Assembly (NCBI GenBank): GCA_027924585.1
Contig: BSBM01001719.1
Coordinates: forward strand, 10,288,001 to 10,352,000
Length of the DNA stretch: 64,000 nucleotides
Origin: Larix kaempferi
Taxonomy: Eukaryota > Streptophyta > Pinopsida > Pinales > Pinaceae
Direction: 5' to 3'
How positions within the stretch are numbered: position 1 is the first letter of the stretch; every line of letters begins with the position of its first letter. The position numbers were made by a program, and so were the translations under genes. The notes beneath the pieces were generated by a model. The model worked only from the letters and a program-made list of their open reading frames with translations. It was not told the DNA's origin and did no database searches. Positions 36,401 to 49,237 of the stretch are shown piece after piece.

Positions 36401-37461
36401 ATGGACAGTTCCTATCTAGTTTGGGCTTTACCAAGAGTAAAGCAGATTCCAACCTTTACTACAAGGTTGAGGAAGGGAATCCTATGATTCTACTACTATA
36501 TGTGGATGACCTATTTGTGACAGGAGATGACAGAATGATTGCAGATACCAAGAGGAAGCTTGCAGCTGAATTCGATATGAAAGATTTGGGAATGATGCAC
36601 TATTTCCTAGGTATGGAGGTGTGGCAGAATGCAGGTGGGATCTTCCTTGGTCAAGGGAAGTACACAGTAGATATCTTGAAGAGATTTGGGATGATGGATT
36701 GCAAAGCCATGGCCACACCTATGGCATCGAATCTGAAGCTTCTTTGTGATGCTTCATCTGAGCCAGTTGATGTTTCTATGTATCGTCAGATTATTGGGTC
36801 CTTGATGTACCTGACGAACACGAGACCAGATATTTGCTTTGCTGTGAACACATTGAGCCAGTTCCTGACGGATCCGAGGAGTGTTCACCTGGTTGCTGTA
36901 AAGCATGTTCTGAGGTACCTGAAGGGTACAGTGGATTATGGGCTCAGATATGAGGCGAATCAAAAGTTTAACCTGCAGGGTTATGTTGATTCAGATTGGG
37001 CTGGCAGTGCTGCAGATAGGAAGAGCACATCTGGGTGTTGCTTCAGTATGGGATCAGGTGTGATCTCTTGGTTTAGCAGGAAGCAATCCTGCATAGCACT
37101 GAGTACAGCTGAAGCAGAGTATGTTGCAGCCTGTTCAGCTAGTTGTGAGGCAGTATGGCTACGGAAGCTACTGTCTGAGTTATTTGATCTCCCGTTGGAG
37201 GCTACTGGTATCTTCTGTGATAACCAGAGTTGTGTGAAGCTGTCCGAGAACCCAGTGTTTCATGACAGGTCGAAACACATAGAGATCAAATATCACTATA
37301 TCAGGGATATGGTGCAGAGAGGAGCTGTGAAGCTCCTGTATGTTGCGACGGACGAGCAGATTGCAGATGTGCTGACGAAGCCACTAGCCAGGGTGAAGTT
37401 CGAGTACTTCAGAGAGAGGCTTGGTGTTATTCAGATCGAGGACACTTCGATGAAGAAGTGA
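33428..37461 (+). pseudogene. Copia B gag-pol polyprotein with one 1-base frameshift
   Basis: About 1344 codons. The frame from 33428 is open to 36487; the correct frame resumes by 36421 and ends at 37461. The alignment with copias A and C places a one-base deletion near 36405-36412, in the RT just upstream of YVDD. Domains: UBN2-type gag, CCHC knuckle (230-243), protease DSGA (Asp316), GAG-pre-integrase finger, integrase, RT with YVDD, and RNase H with DSDWAG. The second integrase Asp is Glu here (SENGGEF at residue 573, where copia A has TDNGGEF). That would be expected to weaken catalysis unless the family tolerates it. Otherwise intact, consistent with a recent insertion. Confidence 0.93.
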
Positions 37462-37479
37462 CGGACACATTTGCTGAAG

Positions 37480-39130
37480 CCATTCCAAGCATGTTGGAAG
37501 GAGGATCCTTCACATGGCTGTGGATGTAAGCGCTGGATGATGAGCATCAGAATGATGTTCTGGTTTCTGCTTGATATGATCAGTTGGATCATTTTATGTA
37601 TGTATGTACGCATCATGTGGATGCTGGATATGATCAGTTGGATCATCTTATGTATGTATGTACGCATCATGTGGATGCTAGATATGATCAGTTGGATCAT
37701 TTTATGTATGTACGCATCATGTTGGATGCTGGATATGATCAGTTGGATCATTTTTATGTATGTATGTATGCATCATGTTGGATGCTTGGACCATGTATCT
37801 GTATATGTACCAGGTGGATACATTGTATGATCAGGTGGATCATGTATGGTGATATGTATCATGTATTTGTATTTGTATCAGGTGGATACATTGATGATCA
37901 GAAGGATCATGTATGATGATATGTATCAGGTAGATACTTGGTATGCATCAGGTAGATGCATTGATGATCAGGAGGATCATGTATGATGATATGTATCAGG
38001 TAGATACTTGGTATGCATCAGGTAGATGCATTGATGATCAGGAGGATCGTGTATGATGATATGTATCATGTATTTGTATCAGGTGGATACATTGATGATC
38101 AGGAGGATCATGTGTGATACTTGGCATGCAGCAGGATGTTGTAGTGATGATCAGGATGATCATAGATGACGAGCTTCAAGATGTTGCTCCAGATGACATG
38201 CAGCAGGATGTTGCAGTGATGATCAGGATGATCATAGATGACGAGCTTCAGGATGTTGCTCCAGATGACATGCAGCAGGACGTTGCAGTGATGATGATCA
38301 GGATGATCATGGATACATCAGGATGATGTATGATGAGTATCAGGTTGATACTCTGTGGCCGTGGATCAGGTTGTGCATATGAGCATGTAATTCGGTGCCC
38401 TGGGAGATTTGCAGATGGTCTTTCGAGGTTTTGCCTATGGCATGTAATTTGGTGCCCTGGGACATCTGGCAAATGCTCTTTCGAGGTTTTGCTCTGGGAG
38501 GACATGTAATTCGGTGCCCTGGGAGATCTGCAGATAGTCTTTCGAGGTTTTGCCTATGGCATGTAATTCGGTTCCCTGGGATATCTGGCAGATGCTCTTT
38601 CGAGGTTTTGTCCTATGGCATGTAATTCGGTGCCCTGGGAGATTTGCAGATGGTCTTTCGAGGTTTTTCCTATGGCATGTAATTCGGTTCCCTGGGACAT
38701 CTGGCAAATTCTCTTTCGAGGTTTTTCCATGACCACATGTAATTCGTTGCCCTGGGAGATCTGCAGATAGTCTTTCGAGGTTTTGCCTATGGCATGTAAT
38801 TCGGTTCCCTGGGATATCTGGCAGATGCTCTTGCGAGGTTTTGTGGTGAGGTCACATGTAATTCGGTGCCCTGGGAGATCCTATAGGTAGAGCTGTGTGC
38901 TCGTAACAGCCTGGGATGCTCTTTCGAGGTTTTGTGACGCACGTAAAAGTCCTGAGGATTCCACAGTATGGCCAGTGATGATGAAGACCTGCAGGTGGTG
39001 GGCCTACATCCAGTATGAAAAAGGACTGGCTCTGTAGAACTTCCTATGACGAGTAGAGACAGAGATTGGACGAGATAGCAGCAGCAGTGACGATGACGAT
39101 GACGATGATCCAGAGAAGAAGACTTGTCTA
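37480..39130. repeat. Copia B 3' tandem-repeat block
   Basis: Three successive arrays. About 37570-37790: units of roughly 50-57 bp with TATGATCAGTTGGATCAT. About 37800-38330: repeats of GATCAGGAGGATCATG and a roughly 72-bp unit with GATGACGAGCTTCAGGATG. About 38385-38940: units of roughly 58-64 bp containing CATGTAATTCGG and CTTTCGAGGTTTT. Small GATC-centred dyads recur throughout. Short open frames inside are repeat artefacts. Confidence 0.88.
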
Positions 39131-39162
39131 GCAAATCCGTGTCGAGAAATACCTTCCTTGTT

Positions 39163-39171
39163 AAGAGGGAG
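39163..39171 (+). promoter_or_regulatory. Copia B polypurine tract
   Basis: AAGAGGGAG abuts the 3' LTR. The copia C tract is identical. Confidence 0.85.
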
Positions 39172-39779
39172 TGTTGATGTATATGTAACTTCGGAATGTA
39201 TTTCATCAGTATTTTATATGTATATTTATTGTACCCTTATAAGAGATGTGTTATTCCTCTATAAGGAAGTGTCGTCTTGTGGATTGACAAGTGTCGCAAG
39301 TGTGTGTACTTGTCGATGGGTTATTAGACCACCTTATGGGGTCGGCCCTAATTAATATATAATATAATGTGGATGTACTCAAGTAGACAAGTCGGCCCCA
39401 GTAGGTCACTAGGCAAAAAGGTGAGTATAAATAGAGATAGGAGATCTCTATTTTACTCACTCGAAAAAGTATCTATCTCTCTCTCTGAAAAGTGGCGCAC
39501 TAGTGAGGAGGAGGAGGATCATCTGCTAGGAGACTATCTCTGTATTATTTGGTTGTATTTTGGTTGAGCCATTGCTCTCTCTATCTCTGAGGAAGTTGTG
39601 GGGTTTTTCACCTTAGGGTTTTCCCCACGGAAACTCTGTGTCTCTTGTCTCTATGCTTTTGATTCTTGTGATGCTTGTGATGCTTGTCATATTATGATTG
39701 TCATGCATTGATATACTGTAGATGTTATTCTCTCAGCAAAGATCCTATAGTATTGTGATTTAATACTGAAAATTTAACA
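39172..39779 (+). repeat. Copia B 3' LTR
   Basis: 608 bp. Differs from the 5' LTR at three positions by eye (near 39411, 39464 and 39721). Confidence 0.95.
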
Positions 39780-39784
39780 AATAA

Positions 39785-40190
39785 GACTATGCGTAATGGA
39801 CGGTCTCTCACATATTTGATGGGGATTTTACCACCAATTGTATGCATTCCAGGAGTGCACCACTATGCCACTACCTCATCAGTAGTTCGATTACTCCCTC
39901 ATGATCCCGAAAAATACACTAGAGCTCTCTGTCAGGATAACCCCATAAAAAATTAGATATCCTCTATGTCTATGGTCAGTGTATGTACACCAACCCCGGA
40001 AGTGCTGCTGCTCTGGATCCTAACATCTGATCAAGTATTCCAGTAGGGGTACTGGGGCCCTCATTCCCTGGATATGAAAGTACTTTAGTATCCCATAGTT
40101 CCGTAATGCATTCATGCATTGGGGGTCGTTCACCACTTTGGGCATCATCCATTTCGTATTTTTCACCCTCCCAATTTGGTAAAAAGAAAT
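39785..40190 (-). pseudogene. G2 antisense ORF, N-terminal segment
   Basis: Read on the minus strand from about 40150. One frame gives NALRNYGILKYFHIQGMRAP followed by VPLLEYLI, aligning with QALQACGIYKFLNIGGLRAQ and NLLLHHLI of G1. It has at least one frameshift and a stop after LIRC. Upstream sequence is less clearly splice-like than in G1. Confidence 0.55.
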
Positions 40191-41958
40191 AGTAACTAAT
40201 TTTTACTATTTGCCCTTTTTTTATATTGAAAATGGAATATTCCCTTTTTAATTTACTCTTTTGTGGGTCATTTTTTCTATAGTTTGGAATATTTCTATGT
40301 CTAAATGCCTAATTGATCGTTTTGACCTAGTTTTTAGAGTCTATAGGTGAAGTAAAGTGCCGTGTTAAAAATTTTGGTAGCGATTGTGGTCATCTTACGC
40401 CTTTTATCAGGTGTGAACGACTCTTTGAGCATTTTTGTGTTATTGTTTCGCTTGTTAAAACTCAATATTAATGACACCGAGCTTACTCTTTGTTCCTTCT
40501 CGTGCTCATAAAACGATGAGAATAAGTTACCGAGTTATCTTTTATCACTTTTTCGGGCTCATAAAACTCCCATGAAAAAGTGACCGCACAGGAGTCTTCC
40601 TTTAAGCTCTTTTCAGGATCCCTAAATATGAAAAGACTGCCAAGTGAACTTGATGCTTTCATGCTTGTAAAAGTATTTGAATGATCATCTTTCTGGTGAT
40701 AGTTTAGCCCTTTTTCGGACCAAAAGGTGCTATTTACGAAAAATGAGCACTCCATCCAAGCATGACTGGCAGATTTCTCTTTCGCATTGTTTTATCCTTT
40801 TTCAGGTGAAGAGACTAAATTTTACGAAAAATAACCTTTGGAGTCTTCTTTAGTTCTTTTTAGACTCTCTAAACATGAAATGACACCGATTTTACCTTCT
40901 TTGAACTCGTTAAAATCTAGCTTTGAAGGGCCTGTTTGGGGACGAACCTCTCCTATCGACCTAGGTTCGTAAAATGTTTGGGATTGGACTCATCTGAAGG
41001 ATGAGCTATACTGAGCATCTGTTACCTTCCTCAAGCTTGTTAAAAAACAAAATAGGTACTCATCAATCATGACGGGGAAAAGAAAATAATTTGTGTTTCA
41101 CTGTAATTACGGCAATAAATAATCACTCTTGAACATGGCACTCATTTGCATATGCATTCAGTACTTGGGTAATTCGTTTGTCCTCGATTCGTTGGTCTCA
41201 TGAGTCTTGCCACTCATTTGGATCATCCAAATAATGCTTCCAACATTAGTTGCATCAGGGGGTTGGTATCATTCTTATCATGTCAATATTGCCAAGTCAT
41301 GCCATGCCCATGTTCAAGAGAAGTTTTGGTCATCCATTCACTATCTGCATTCATTGAACCTTCCATCATGTCAGTCTACCATGAGTTAGTCTCACACATT
41401 ACTGTCCAATTCACTCCAAACATCTGTGATCGCATTTCTTTACGATGATGGGGGATTCATCATGGCCCTCCTTCAACGGATTCATTCTTGTCGACTTCAA
41501 CACATCATCCTGGGATTGAATCTGGAAACCAGTCAAGTACCTTGGGCCTACATGCCTCAATGGAAACTTACCTCTCTTTCAACATGAGTTCACATCATTG
41601 GATCTTGATCGAAATATTCCTTCGATTGTTCGACCTCATATCATTGATTCACATTCAATGGTATGTACTATGATACATTGGAAATCATTAACATCAATGG
41701 TGATTTCTCTCTCGCTTGTTAATGATATACATAAATGACCAGTAATCAAGTGGTTTCTACCATGTTCAACTCCAAGACCTTGTAATCACATGGTTAGATT
41801 CGTATCATTGCGGGTTCGGCTTGAATACCCTGGGTTAAGTCATAAATATCACCCAAATTGCGATGGAGATTGTTTGATTCATATTACATGGATCCACTTT
41901 GTATTGGTAGTGGTTGCGTTATCATCTCATCATGGATCTACGATTGTGTCCAGTAGCC
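40191..41958 (+). other. G2 3' non-coding region
   Basis: No gene seen. It contains the repeat family of G1: a TGTCGACTTCAACACAT core near 41490 and a TTAATGATATACATAAATGACC block near 41717, both matching the G1 3' region. Interrupted at 41958 by copia C. Confidence 0.6.
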
Positions 41959-42659
41959 TGTTAAATTTTCAGAATTTACTTCAATCTGATCTAGGATCTT
42001 AACTGAGAGAACAACATGTATAGAAAATCTATAGCATATCAATCATGGACACAATAATGCAAGCACACAAGAGACACAGAGTTTACTTGGGGAAAACCAT
42101 AAAGGTGAAAAAACCCAATAACTTCCTCAGAGATAGATAGAGCAATGATACAACCAAAATACAAGAGATAGTCTTCTCCTAGCAGGAGATCCTCCTCCTC
42201 ATAAGTGCGCCAATTTCCGAATGAGAGAAGTGCGTGAATGAATGATCAAATAGTGATATCCCGATCTCTATTTATACTTGTTCTGTCCCTCCCAATAAAC
42301 TAATGGGGCCTGCATGTCTAGCTTAACCCATGGTTAACTTAATCCGGGCCGACCCCACACTTGGTGTTCTAATAACCCTTTGACCCATATGGCCGACCCC
42401 CAATAGGGTGGTCTAATAACAATTTGACCCACATGACTTATACAGGGCCGACCCCAACAAGGTGGTCTAATAACCCATCAAGTATAAGTTAAGAAACTTA
42501 CAATATAAATGACGACACTTCCATATAGAGGAATAATAACATCTCTATAGGAATACAAACACTTCCGTATAGAGGAATAATGCCATCTCTATAGGAGTAT
42601 AAAATACATATATGAAATACATGGGTGAAATACATTCCGAAGTTACATATACATCAACA
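41959..42659 (-). repeat. Copia C 3' LTR
   Basis: 701 bp with plus-strand ends TGTTAAATTTT and ATCAACA. It holds three inverted copies of the GGTTATTAGACC/GGTCGGCCC U3 unit (about 42345-42480) and an inverted TATAAATA at 42269-42276. Confidence 0.93.
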
Positions 42660-42670
42660 CTCCCTCTTAA
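42660..42670 (-). promoter_or_regulatory. Copia C polypurine tract
   Basis: Minus-strand TTAAGAGGGAG abuts the LTR, as in copia B. Confidence 0.85.
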
Positions 42671-44340
42671 TTAGGAAGGTATTTGTCAACACAGGTCTTC
42701 TAGCACAAGTATTCTTCTTTGGATCATCATCAGTGAATGATCATCCTCGAATCATTGTCATCGTCACTGCTGCTACTATCTCAATCAATCTCTGAATCTA
42801 CTCGTCATAGGAAGTTCTACAGAGCCAGTCCTTTTTCATACTGGATGTAGGCCCACCACCTGCAGGTCTTCATCATCACTGGCCATACTGTGGAATTCTC
42901 AGGACTTATTACGTGTGTCACAAAACCTTGCAAGAGCATCCAAGCTGTTACGAGCACACAGCTCTACCTGTCGGATATCCCAGGGACATATTATATGTGA
43001 CTGTCACAAAACCTTAAAAGAGTCTCTTGACTAGCAAGAACCCTAAAGAGCATCTGAGGCCTTTTTCATCCTGTCCAGATCTCCAGGACTTATTACACGT
43101 GACACCTACCACAAAACCTTGCAAGAGCATCCCAAGACTTATTACGGGCACACAGCCCAACCTATCGGATCTCCTAGGGCCATATTACATGTGGTCATGG
43201 CAAAACCTTGCAAGAACATCCTAGGACTTATTAAGAGCACATAGCCCAACCTATCGGATCTCCCAGGGCTGAATTATATGCCATAGGATAAAACCTCGAA
43301 AGAGCATCTACCAAATATCCTAGGGCCAAATTATATGCCATCGGCAAAACCTTGCAAGACTATCTGCAGATCTCCCATGGCCAAATTATATGTCCTTCCA
43401 AAGCAAAACCTCAAAGGAGCGTTTTCCAGATATCCCAGGGCCACATTACATGCCATAGGAAAAACCTTGCAAGACTATTTGCAAACCTCCCAGGGCCAAA
43501 TTATATGCTTATCTGCACAACCTGTTCCACGGCCACAAAGTATCAACCTGATACTCACTATACATCATCCTGATGTACACATGATCATCCTGATCATCAA
43601 CACTGCATCGTCCTGATGCATGTCATCAGGAGCAACATTCTGAAGCTCGTCATCATGATCATCCTGATGCATACACAATATTTTCCTGATACATATCATC
43701 ATCCATGATCTACCTGATCATACAATGTATACACTTGATACATCTACAAATACCTGATCCACCTGATCATACCTAATATATATCAACATACATGATCTAC
43801 CTGATCATACAATGTATCCACCTGATACATACACAGATACATAGTCCAAGTATCCAACATGATGCATATACATATACATGATCCACCTGATCATATCCAA
43901 CATCCAACATGATGCGTACATACATACATATAAATGATCCAACTGATCATATCCAACATCCAACATGATGCATACATACAGAGCAGTAACTGGAGCATCG
44001 TCCTGATGCTCATCATCCATGATCCTCCTGATCATCATAGCATTGTCCTCTTCAGATCATCTCATCGTCCACGAAGCATAGCCCAGATGCACATCATCCA
44101 ACACTTACACCACCGACGTGGGAGAACACATCTACCACCATTCGGGGAAGGCTCCAGCCCTTACCTTTTCACCATGGGAGAACACATCTACCACCATGTG
44201 AAAAATGGCTTTAGCCCTTACATCTACACCGTGGGAGAACACATCTACCACCATGTGAGAATGGCTCAGGAATTACATCACGACCATGGGAGAACACATC
44301 AACCATGTCAGAAAAGCTCATGTGCATATGCATCTTCCAC
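42671..44340. repeat. Copia C 3' tandem-repeat block
   Basis: About 42890-43510: repeats with CCAGGGCCAAATTATATG and CAAAACCTTGCAAGA, the inverted relatives of the copia B 3' array. About 43560-44040: GATCATCCTGAT-type repeats. 44118-44310: four units of 55-57 bp beginning GGGAGAACACATCTACCACC. No genes. Confidence 0.85.
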
Positions 44341-45580
44341 ACTCATCACTTCCCTTTCGAAGGAACCTCGATCTGAAGTGCACCAAGCCTCTCTCAGAAG
44401 TACTCAAATTGCACTTTGGACAACAGCTTGGTTAATACATCTGCAACCTGCTCATCCATCGCAACATACTCTGCTTCGACTATACTCAGTGCTATGCAGG
44501 ATTGCTTCCTGCTAAACCAAGAGATCACAGTTGATCCTATCTACAGCATTGCCTGCCCAATCTAAAACAACATAACCCTGCAGGTTAAAATTTTGATTCG
44601 CATCATACTTGAGCCCACAATTGACTGTACCCTTCAGGTACCTCAGAATATGCTTTACAGCAACCAGATGAACACTCCTCAGATCTGTCAGGAACTGGCT
44701 CAATGTGTTCACTGCAAAGCAAATATCTGGTCTCATGTTCGTCAGGTACATCAAGGACCCAATCATCTGACGATACATAGTGACATCAACCGGCTCAGAT
44801 GAAGCATCACACAGAAGCTTCAGGTTTGATGCCATAGGTGTGGCCATGTCCTTGCAGTCCATCATCCCGAACCTCTTCAGGATCTCTACTGCATACTTCC
44901 CTTGTCCGAGGAAGATTCCATCTGCACTCTGCCACACCTCCATGCCTAGAAAGTAGTGCATCATCCACAAGTTCTTCATCTCGAACTTGGCAGCAAGCTT
45001 CCATTGCATGTCGGAAATCAATCTATCTTCACCTATAACAAACAGGTTATCCGCATACAAAAGTAGTATCACTGGATTTCCTTCCTCAACCTTGTAGTAA
45101 AGGTTGGAATCTGCTTTAATCTTGGTAAAGCCCAAACTGGATAGAAAGATGTCTATCCTATCATACCAAGTTCTGCACATATATGACTCCCTGTCATGTG
45201 TCTAAGAATCAAGTGGCTTCTCCACATACACTTCTTCTTCAACTACACCATTCAAGAAGGCTGTCTTGAAATCCATTTGTTGTATCTTCCACTTCATCAC
45301 TGCAGCCAGAGAAAGTACTGATCTAATGGAAGTGTATTTGGATACAGGAGCAAAAGTCCCTATGCTACCACCTGCAGCATGCTTGATCTTGTAGATCCTC
45401 TTGGAAGTCACTACATACTACCCTTTGGGACTGCATCCCAAACATCTTCATGATTGACTGGTACTCCTCGATCATGGCATTCTTCCCAAATCCTAGGATC
45501 TTCAATATTTTCAATAGATAACTTTGTTGCTGAACAAATGTTGTAGTCCTTCTTTTGTAGGTGATGGTATACGATCTTTC
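44341..45580 (-). pseudogene. Copia C RT-RNase H remnant
   Basis: Begins after an acceptor-like TTGTTGTGTAG ending at 45581. EEYQSIMK and the RT body are recognisable. Compared with copia B it lacks about two dozen codons after AAGGSIG and about a dozen after SYMC. It has a stop at 45202 and a deletion in RNase H after NAVDRI. The catalytic YVDD is YADN, so RT would be dead even if expressed. Confidence 0.85.
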
Positions 45581-47190
45581 CTACACAACAAGTTAAATTG
45601 CATGATTAGAAAACATCTCATAGTTTTCAGAACAAATTCTTACATAAAGAAATATGTCATACAGTCATGCAATTATCTTAGCCAATGATTCAATACAACA
45701 TTTATCCATATTCCGTAACTTTCTAGATGCCTTCCAATCTCCACCAGAACATTGTTAAGAGTGTGCACAACTCCTAACATGTCAGCAAAGAGGTTTCATT
45801 CTAGATAAGTAGCAATGGAATGTTGTACAGTGCCATAGGCCACTTACCCATGTATATTAGTAGTATACTGTTCATCAATGCAACTATTATAATATGCATA
45901 ATACACAACCTAATTCTAGGAACATAAGCATATACATAATTGAATAACATTATGTAAGAAATGACAATTCAAATACTTATCTTTGTTTGGTTGCTGGGTG
46001 GACTCCCTTTGAATCTTTGCAACTCCATTCTGATTTGGATTGTGAGAAGTGGTCAACTCCCTCTGAATATCTGCATCCTTGCAGAAACTACTGAAGTGTG
46101 CTCCCTCTTGATCTTTGTTTCCTGGATTACATGTCCTTGAACTTATATCTATCCTTAATCACTATGCAACTTATTAGTATCATCATTGTGTTATCCTCAA
46201 GGTCTCATACATAATCACACATTCATTAGTATAATCTTAACACTATCAAAACACAATAATCTTAAACATGTATAGTCATGATTATTTCAAACACAGATAA
46301 TAGACATTAGTATTCAAGGTTTCAGGGAAGTCTTCTTTTAGTCACGCATATTCTTATTTGATCATAGGACTCTCCTGATTAGTTAAATTATCAATGCATA
46401 AACTCATGATTACTCAAACCTATACCTTCATGATTCTTCTGGTTAGTCATATCATCAATTATGGTAAGAAACATAATATGCATACAACCATGACTATTCA
46501 AACCTATGACTTCATGAATAATCATTATCAACAACACAACAGTATAAGATCCTAACATAACGTAGGATTCTAGCTTGATATAGGAAAAACATACTTGGAT
46601 TAGCATGCTAGCTAGTTATGTCTAACATACTCTCATAATGTCTTCTGGTTCTCTTCAGTGACTTGTGCTAGCAACCTACATGTCTCATAAGTTAACCATT
46701 GTAGAACCAAGTTATACATACCTCGTAAGTAGATATTCTATGTGATCCATGACAATGGATGAATCTTTGTATTCATGTCACCATGATCATATGTTCTTGA
46801 AGTAGAACATGATTTGTCTTTCTTGGTGTACCTTTTATGTTAGCGAACAACATAAACCTCATACAACATCACAATGCATTAGTACAATCATAAGTGTCAA
46901 AACCTTAATCAATGAATATCTTCTATTAAGGTGATACGACAAGTCTAGTAATTAATCAAGATTGTACTGTATTGATATGAAAACAAACATATCATAAATT
47001 TAACCATGAACAGAATTCGAAACATACCTGTAATCCATACCTGTCAAGATTGCTTGTAATCTTCTTATGGAAGGCCTTAGCCTCATTTCCCTCTGAGACA
47101 AGAACTTCTTCACTTATGCAGGTGACCAATCCATCTTCTTCTAGGATTAACCCAATCCACTTGATTTGCAAGAACTAGACTTGGAGCTGG
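45581..47190 (-). pseudogene. Copia C gag and integrase islands in AT-rich filler
   Basis: Two small coding islands are recognisable. A gag piece (about 47180-47028) has IGLILEEDGLVTCISEE, matching the gag start of A and B, and ends exactly at CAG|GTATGT. An integrase piece (46121-45977) has FCKDADIQRELTTSHNPNQN, matching KRELTAPYNPQQN, and is preceded by ATCCAG and followed by GTATTTG. The remaining filler shows no family resemblance. The borders look like splice sites, so the islands may be exon-like, or simply survivors of deletion and insertion. Confidence 0.55.
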
Positions 47191-48314
47191 ATTAGGGTTT
47201 GTTAGAGAAACCCCAAAAATTCAAATTTTGAATTTCAAACTTCCGAAAGGATAGAAATATGTGCCTTGATGAGCTGATCAAGCTGGTATATTCAGAATTT
47301 GAAAACTGCAAAGTTTTACTCCTCAATTTTGCCTTTGAAACTTCTGGATTCATTAGACGTGACCCCGAACTAGGGTTTGATGAAGCCCACCCTTATGCCC
47401 AATCAAAATGTTCGATCCAAATCTCTAAGCTTCTATTTTTCTGAGGAGCTTCCAGTCGTGGTCACAGATTTAAAAAATTCCCATTTTTGCAGAAGCGCTA
47501 ATTTTCCACTTTTCCAATCAAAGTCCCGAACTAGGGTCTGATCAAGCTCGACCTTCTACCCAACCAAAAATTCTGATCTTGGTCTCTAAATTTCGATTTT
47601 GATGAGTAGCATTCAGCCGTGGTCTCTGATTACAAAACTTCCAACTTTCTTCGAAACCCTAAATTCTGGAAGCCATGAATGAAGGTGCTAAAAAATAATT
47701 ATGTTTTGACAAAATTATGTACCTGATTGTTTCTGGTGTAACTCCAAACTTTTTGATCCACAGGGTTTGAAAATTTTTCCTGAGATATCCGAACTGTCAT
47801 CTTTCCAACCCCACAGGTCTGACCTCAAATGGATTCTCTGAGAGAGAGTTATGCCAAGTGTCGCAACCTGATCTGTTTATGGGATAAAAAAGGAGAGCAA
47901 ACTTGTACGGAGTTCCACGTGTCACTGGTTCAGTTTCAGCCTCTGAAAAAGTTACCTAAGAAAGTACAGTCCATGAACTACCTGTCACTTTTTACTAAAT
48001 TTCATTTGGATCTTCCAAGCCCAAGTTATGACCTTTTTTCCAAGGTCACCTGTTTATGAATGAGATCTCGAAGAGGCAGAAACCCTATATTGTAGAGATC
48101 ATAAATCACAAAGTACAACGAATTAGAAGTTTTCCTTTGGACACAAGGTACATGGGGATCTTATATTCGACCTGTAAAAGTTTCAGTTCCGAAAACTTCG
48201 CCAAAATGGATTTATAGCGAAATTTATACAATGACTGGTTTTTGCTATATCAAGCCCTAGCATCGCAAGTGCAACAAGTGTCATACATGCCATACCATGC
48301 CTTCTTTCAGGCTA

Positions 48315-48326
48315 GCTCTGATACCA
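48315..48326 (-). promoter_or_regulatory. Copia C primer binding site
   Basis: Minus-strand TGGTATCAGAGC, abutting the 5' LTR. The region 47191-48314 is the untranslated leader, with no gene seen. Confidence 0.88.
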
Positions 48327-49027
48327 AGTTAAATTTTCAGAATTTACTTCAATCTGATCTAGGATCTTAACTGAGAGAACAACATGTACAACAAATATAC
48401 AACATATCAATCATGGACACAATAATGCAAGCACACAAGAGACACAGAGTTTACTTGGGGAAAACCATAAAGGTGAAAAAACCCAATAACTTCCTTAGAG
48501 ATAGATAGAGCAATGATAGAACCATAATACAAGAGATGGTCTTCTCCTAGTAGCAGAGCCTCCTCCTCATAAGTGCGCCACTTTTCGAATGAGAGAAGTG
48601 TGTGAATGAATGATCAAATAGAGATCTCCCGATCTCTATTTATACTTGTTCTATCCTGCCCAATAAACTAATGGGGCCTACATGTCTAGCTTAACCCATG
48701 GTTAACTTAATCCGGGCTGACCCCACACTTGGTGGTCTAATAACCCTTTGAACCATATGGCCGACCCCCAATAGGGTGGTCTAATAACCTTTTGACCCAC
48801 ATGACTTATATAGGGATGACCCCAACAAGGTGGTCTAATAACCCATCAAGTATAAGTTACGACACTTACAATATAAATGACGACACTTCCGTATAGAGGA
48901 ATAATAACATCTCTATAGGAATACAAACACTTCCGTATAGAGGAATAATGTCATCTCTATAGGAGTATAAAATACATATATGAAATACATGGGTGAAATA
49001 CATTCTGAAGTTACATATACATCAACA
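48327..49027 (-). repeat. Copia C 5' LTR
   Basis: 701 bp. Its internal edge reads AGTTAAATTTT instead of TGTTAAATTTT, so the terminal base of the LTR is mutated. Three inverted U3 repeats lie at about 48713-48842 and an inverted TATAAATA at 48637-48644. Confidence 0.93.
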
Positions 49028-49223
49028 TAGCCATGATTGTGTTCAATCGGTCTCTACTACCATGGATTTGCAGTGTATTGGTCGACAACCATATTATGCA
49101 TCATGTGAGACTAGTATCTCAGAGTCAGATGTACTGTAGTAGCTTATTCCAGCCAACAAGTCCTTGTCGTTGATCCTTCACATTACAAAGAATTTCACTT
49201 GTCTTATTTTACCAGGTTCATGC

Positions 49224-49232
49224 TTTGGGGGG
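49224..49232 (+). promoter_or_regulatory. G2 polypurine tract
   Basis: TTTGGGGGG followed by CATTC and the LTR start TGTTACACC. Same layout as G1. It shows that the sequence after copia C is still G2. Confidence 0.7.
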
Positions 49233-49237
49233 CATTC

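Larger units (their letters stand above)
32241..39784 (+). mobile_element. Copia B: complete Ty1/copia element with AATAA target duplication
   Basis: A full-length element at 32246-39779 (7534 bp) flanked by AATAA at 32241-32245 and 39780-39784. The LTRs are 608 bp each, with three differences by eye, the youngest insertion here. It splits the antisense ORF of G2. Confidence 0.97.
41954..49032 (-). mobile_element. Copia C: Ty1/copia element, minus strand, internally rearranged; TAGCC duplication
   Basis: Bounded by 701-bp LTRs (41959-42659 and 48327-49027) and flanked by TAGCC at 41954-41958 and 49028-49032. The LTRs differ at roughly 37 positions by eye (about 5%), making it the oldest of the four nested insertions. 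The interior keeps only scattered pieces of gag, integrase, RT and RNase H, so it is non-autonomous. Confidence 0.93.

Noticed and set aside
36404-36412. Programmed frameshift in copia B
   Set aside because: It lies inside RT near the catalytic motif, with no slippery heptamer, and copias A and C continue in frame there. A one-base deletion is simpler.
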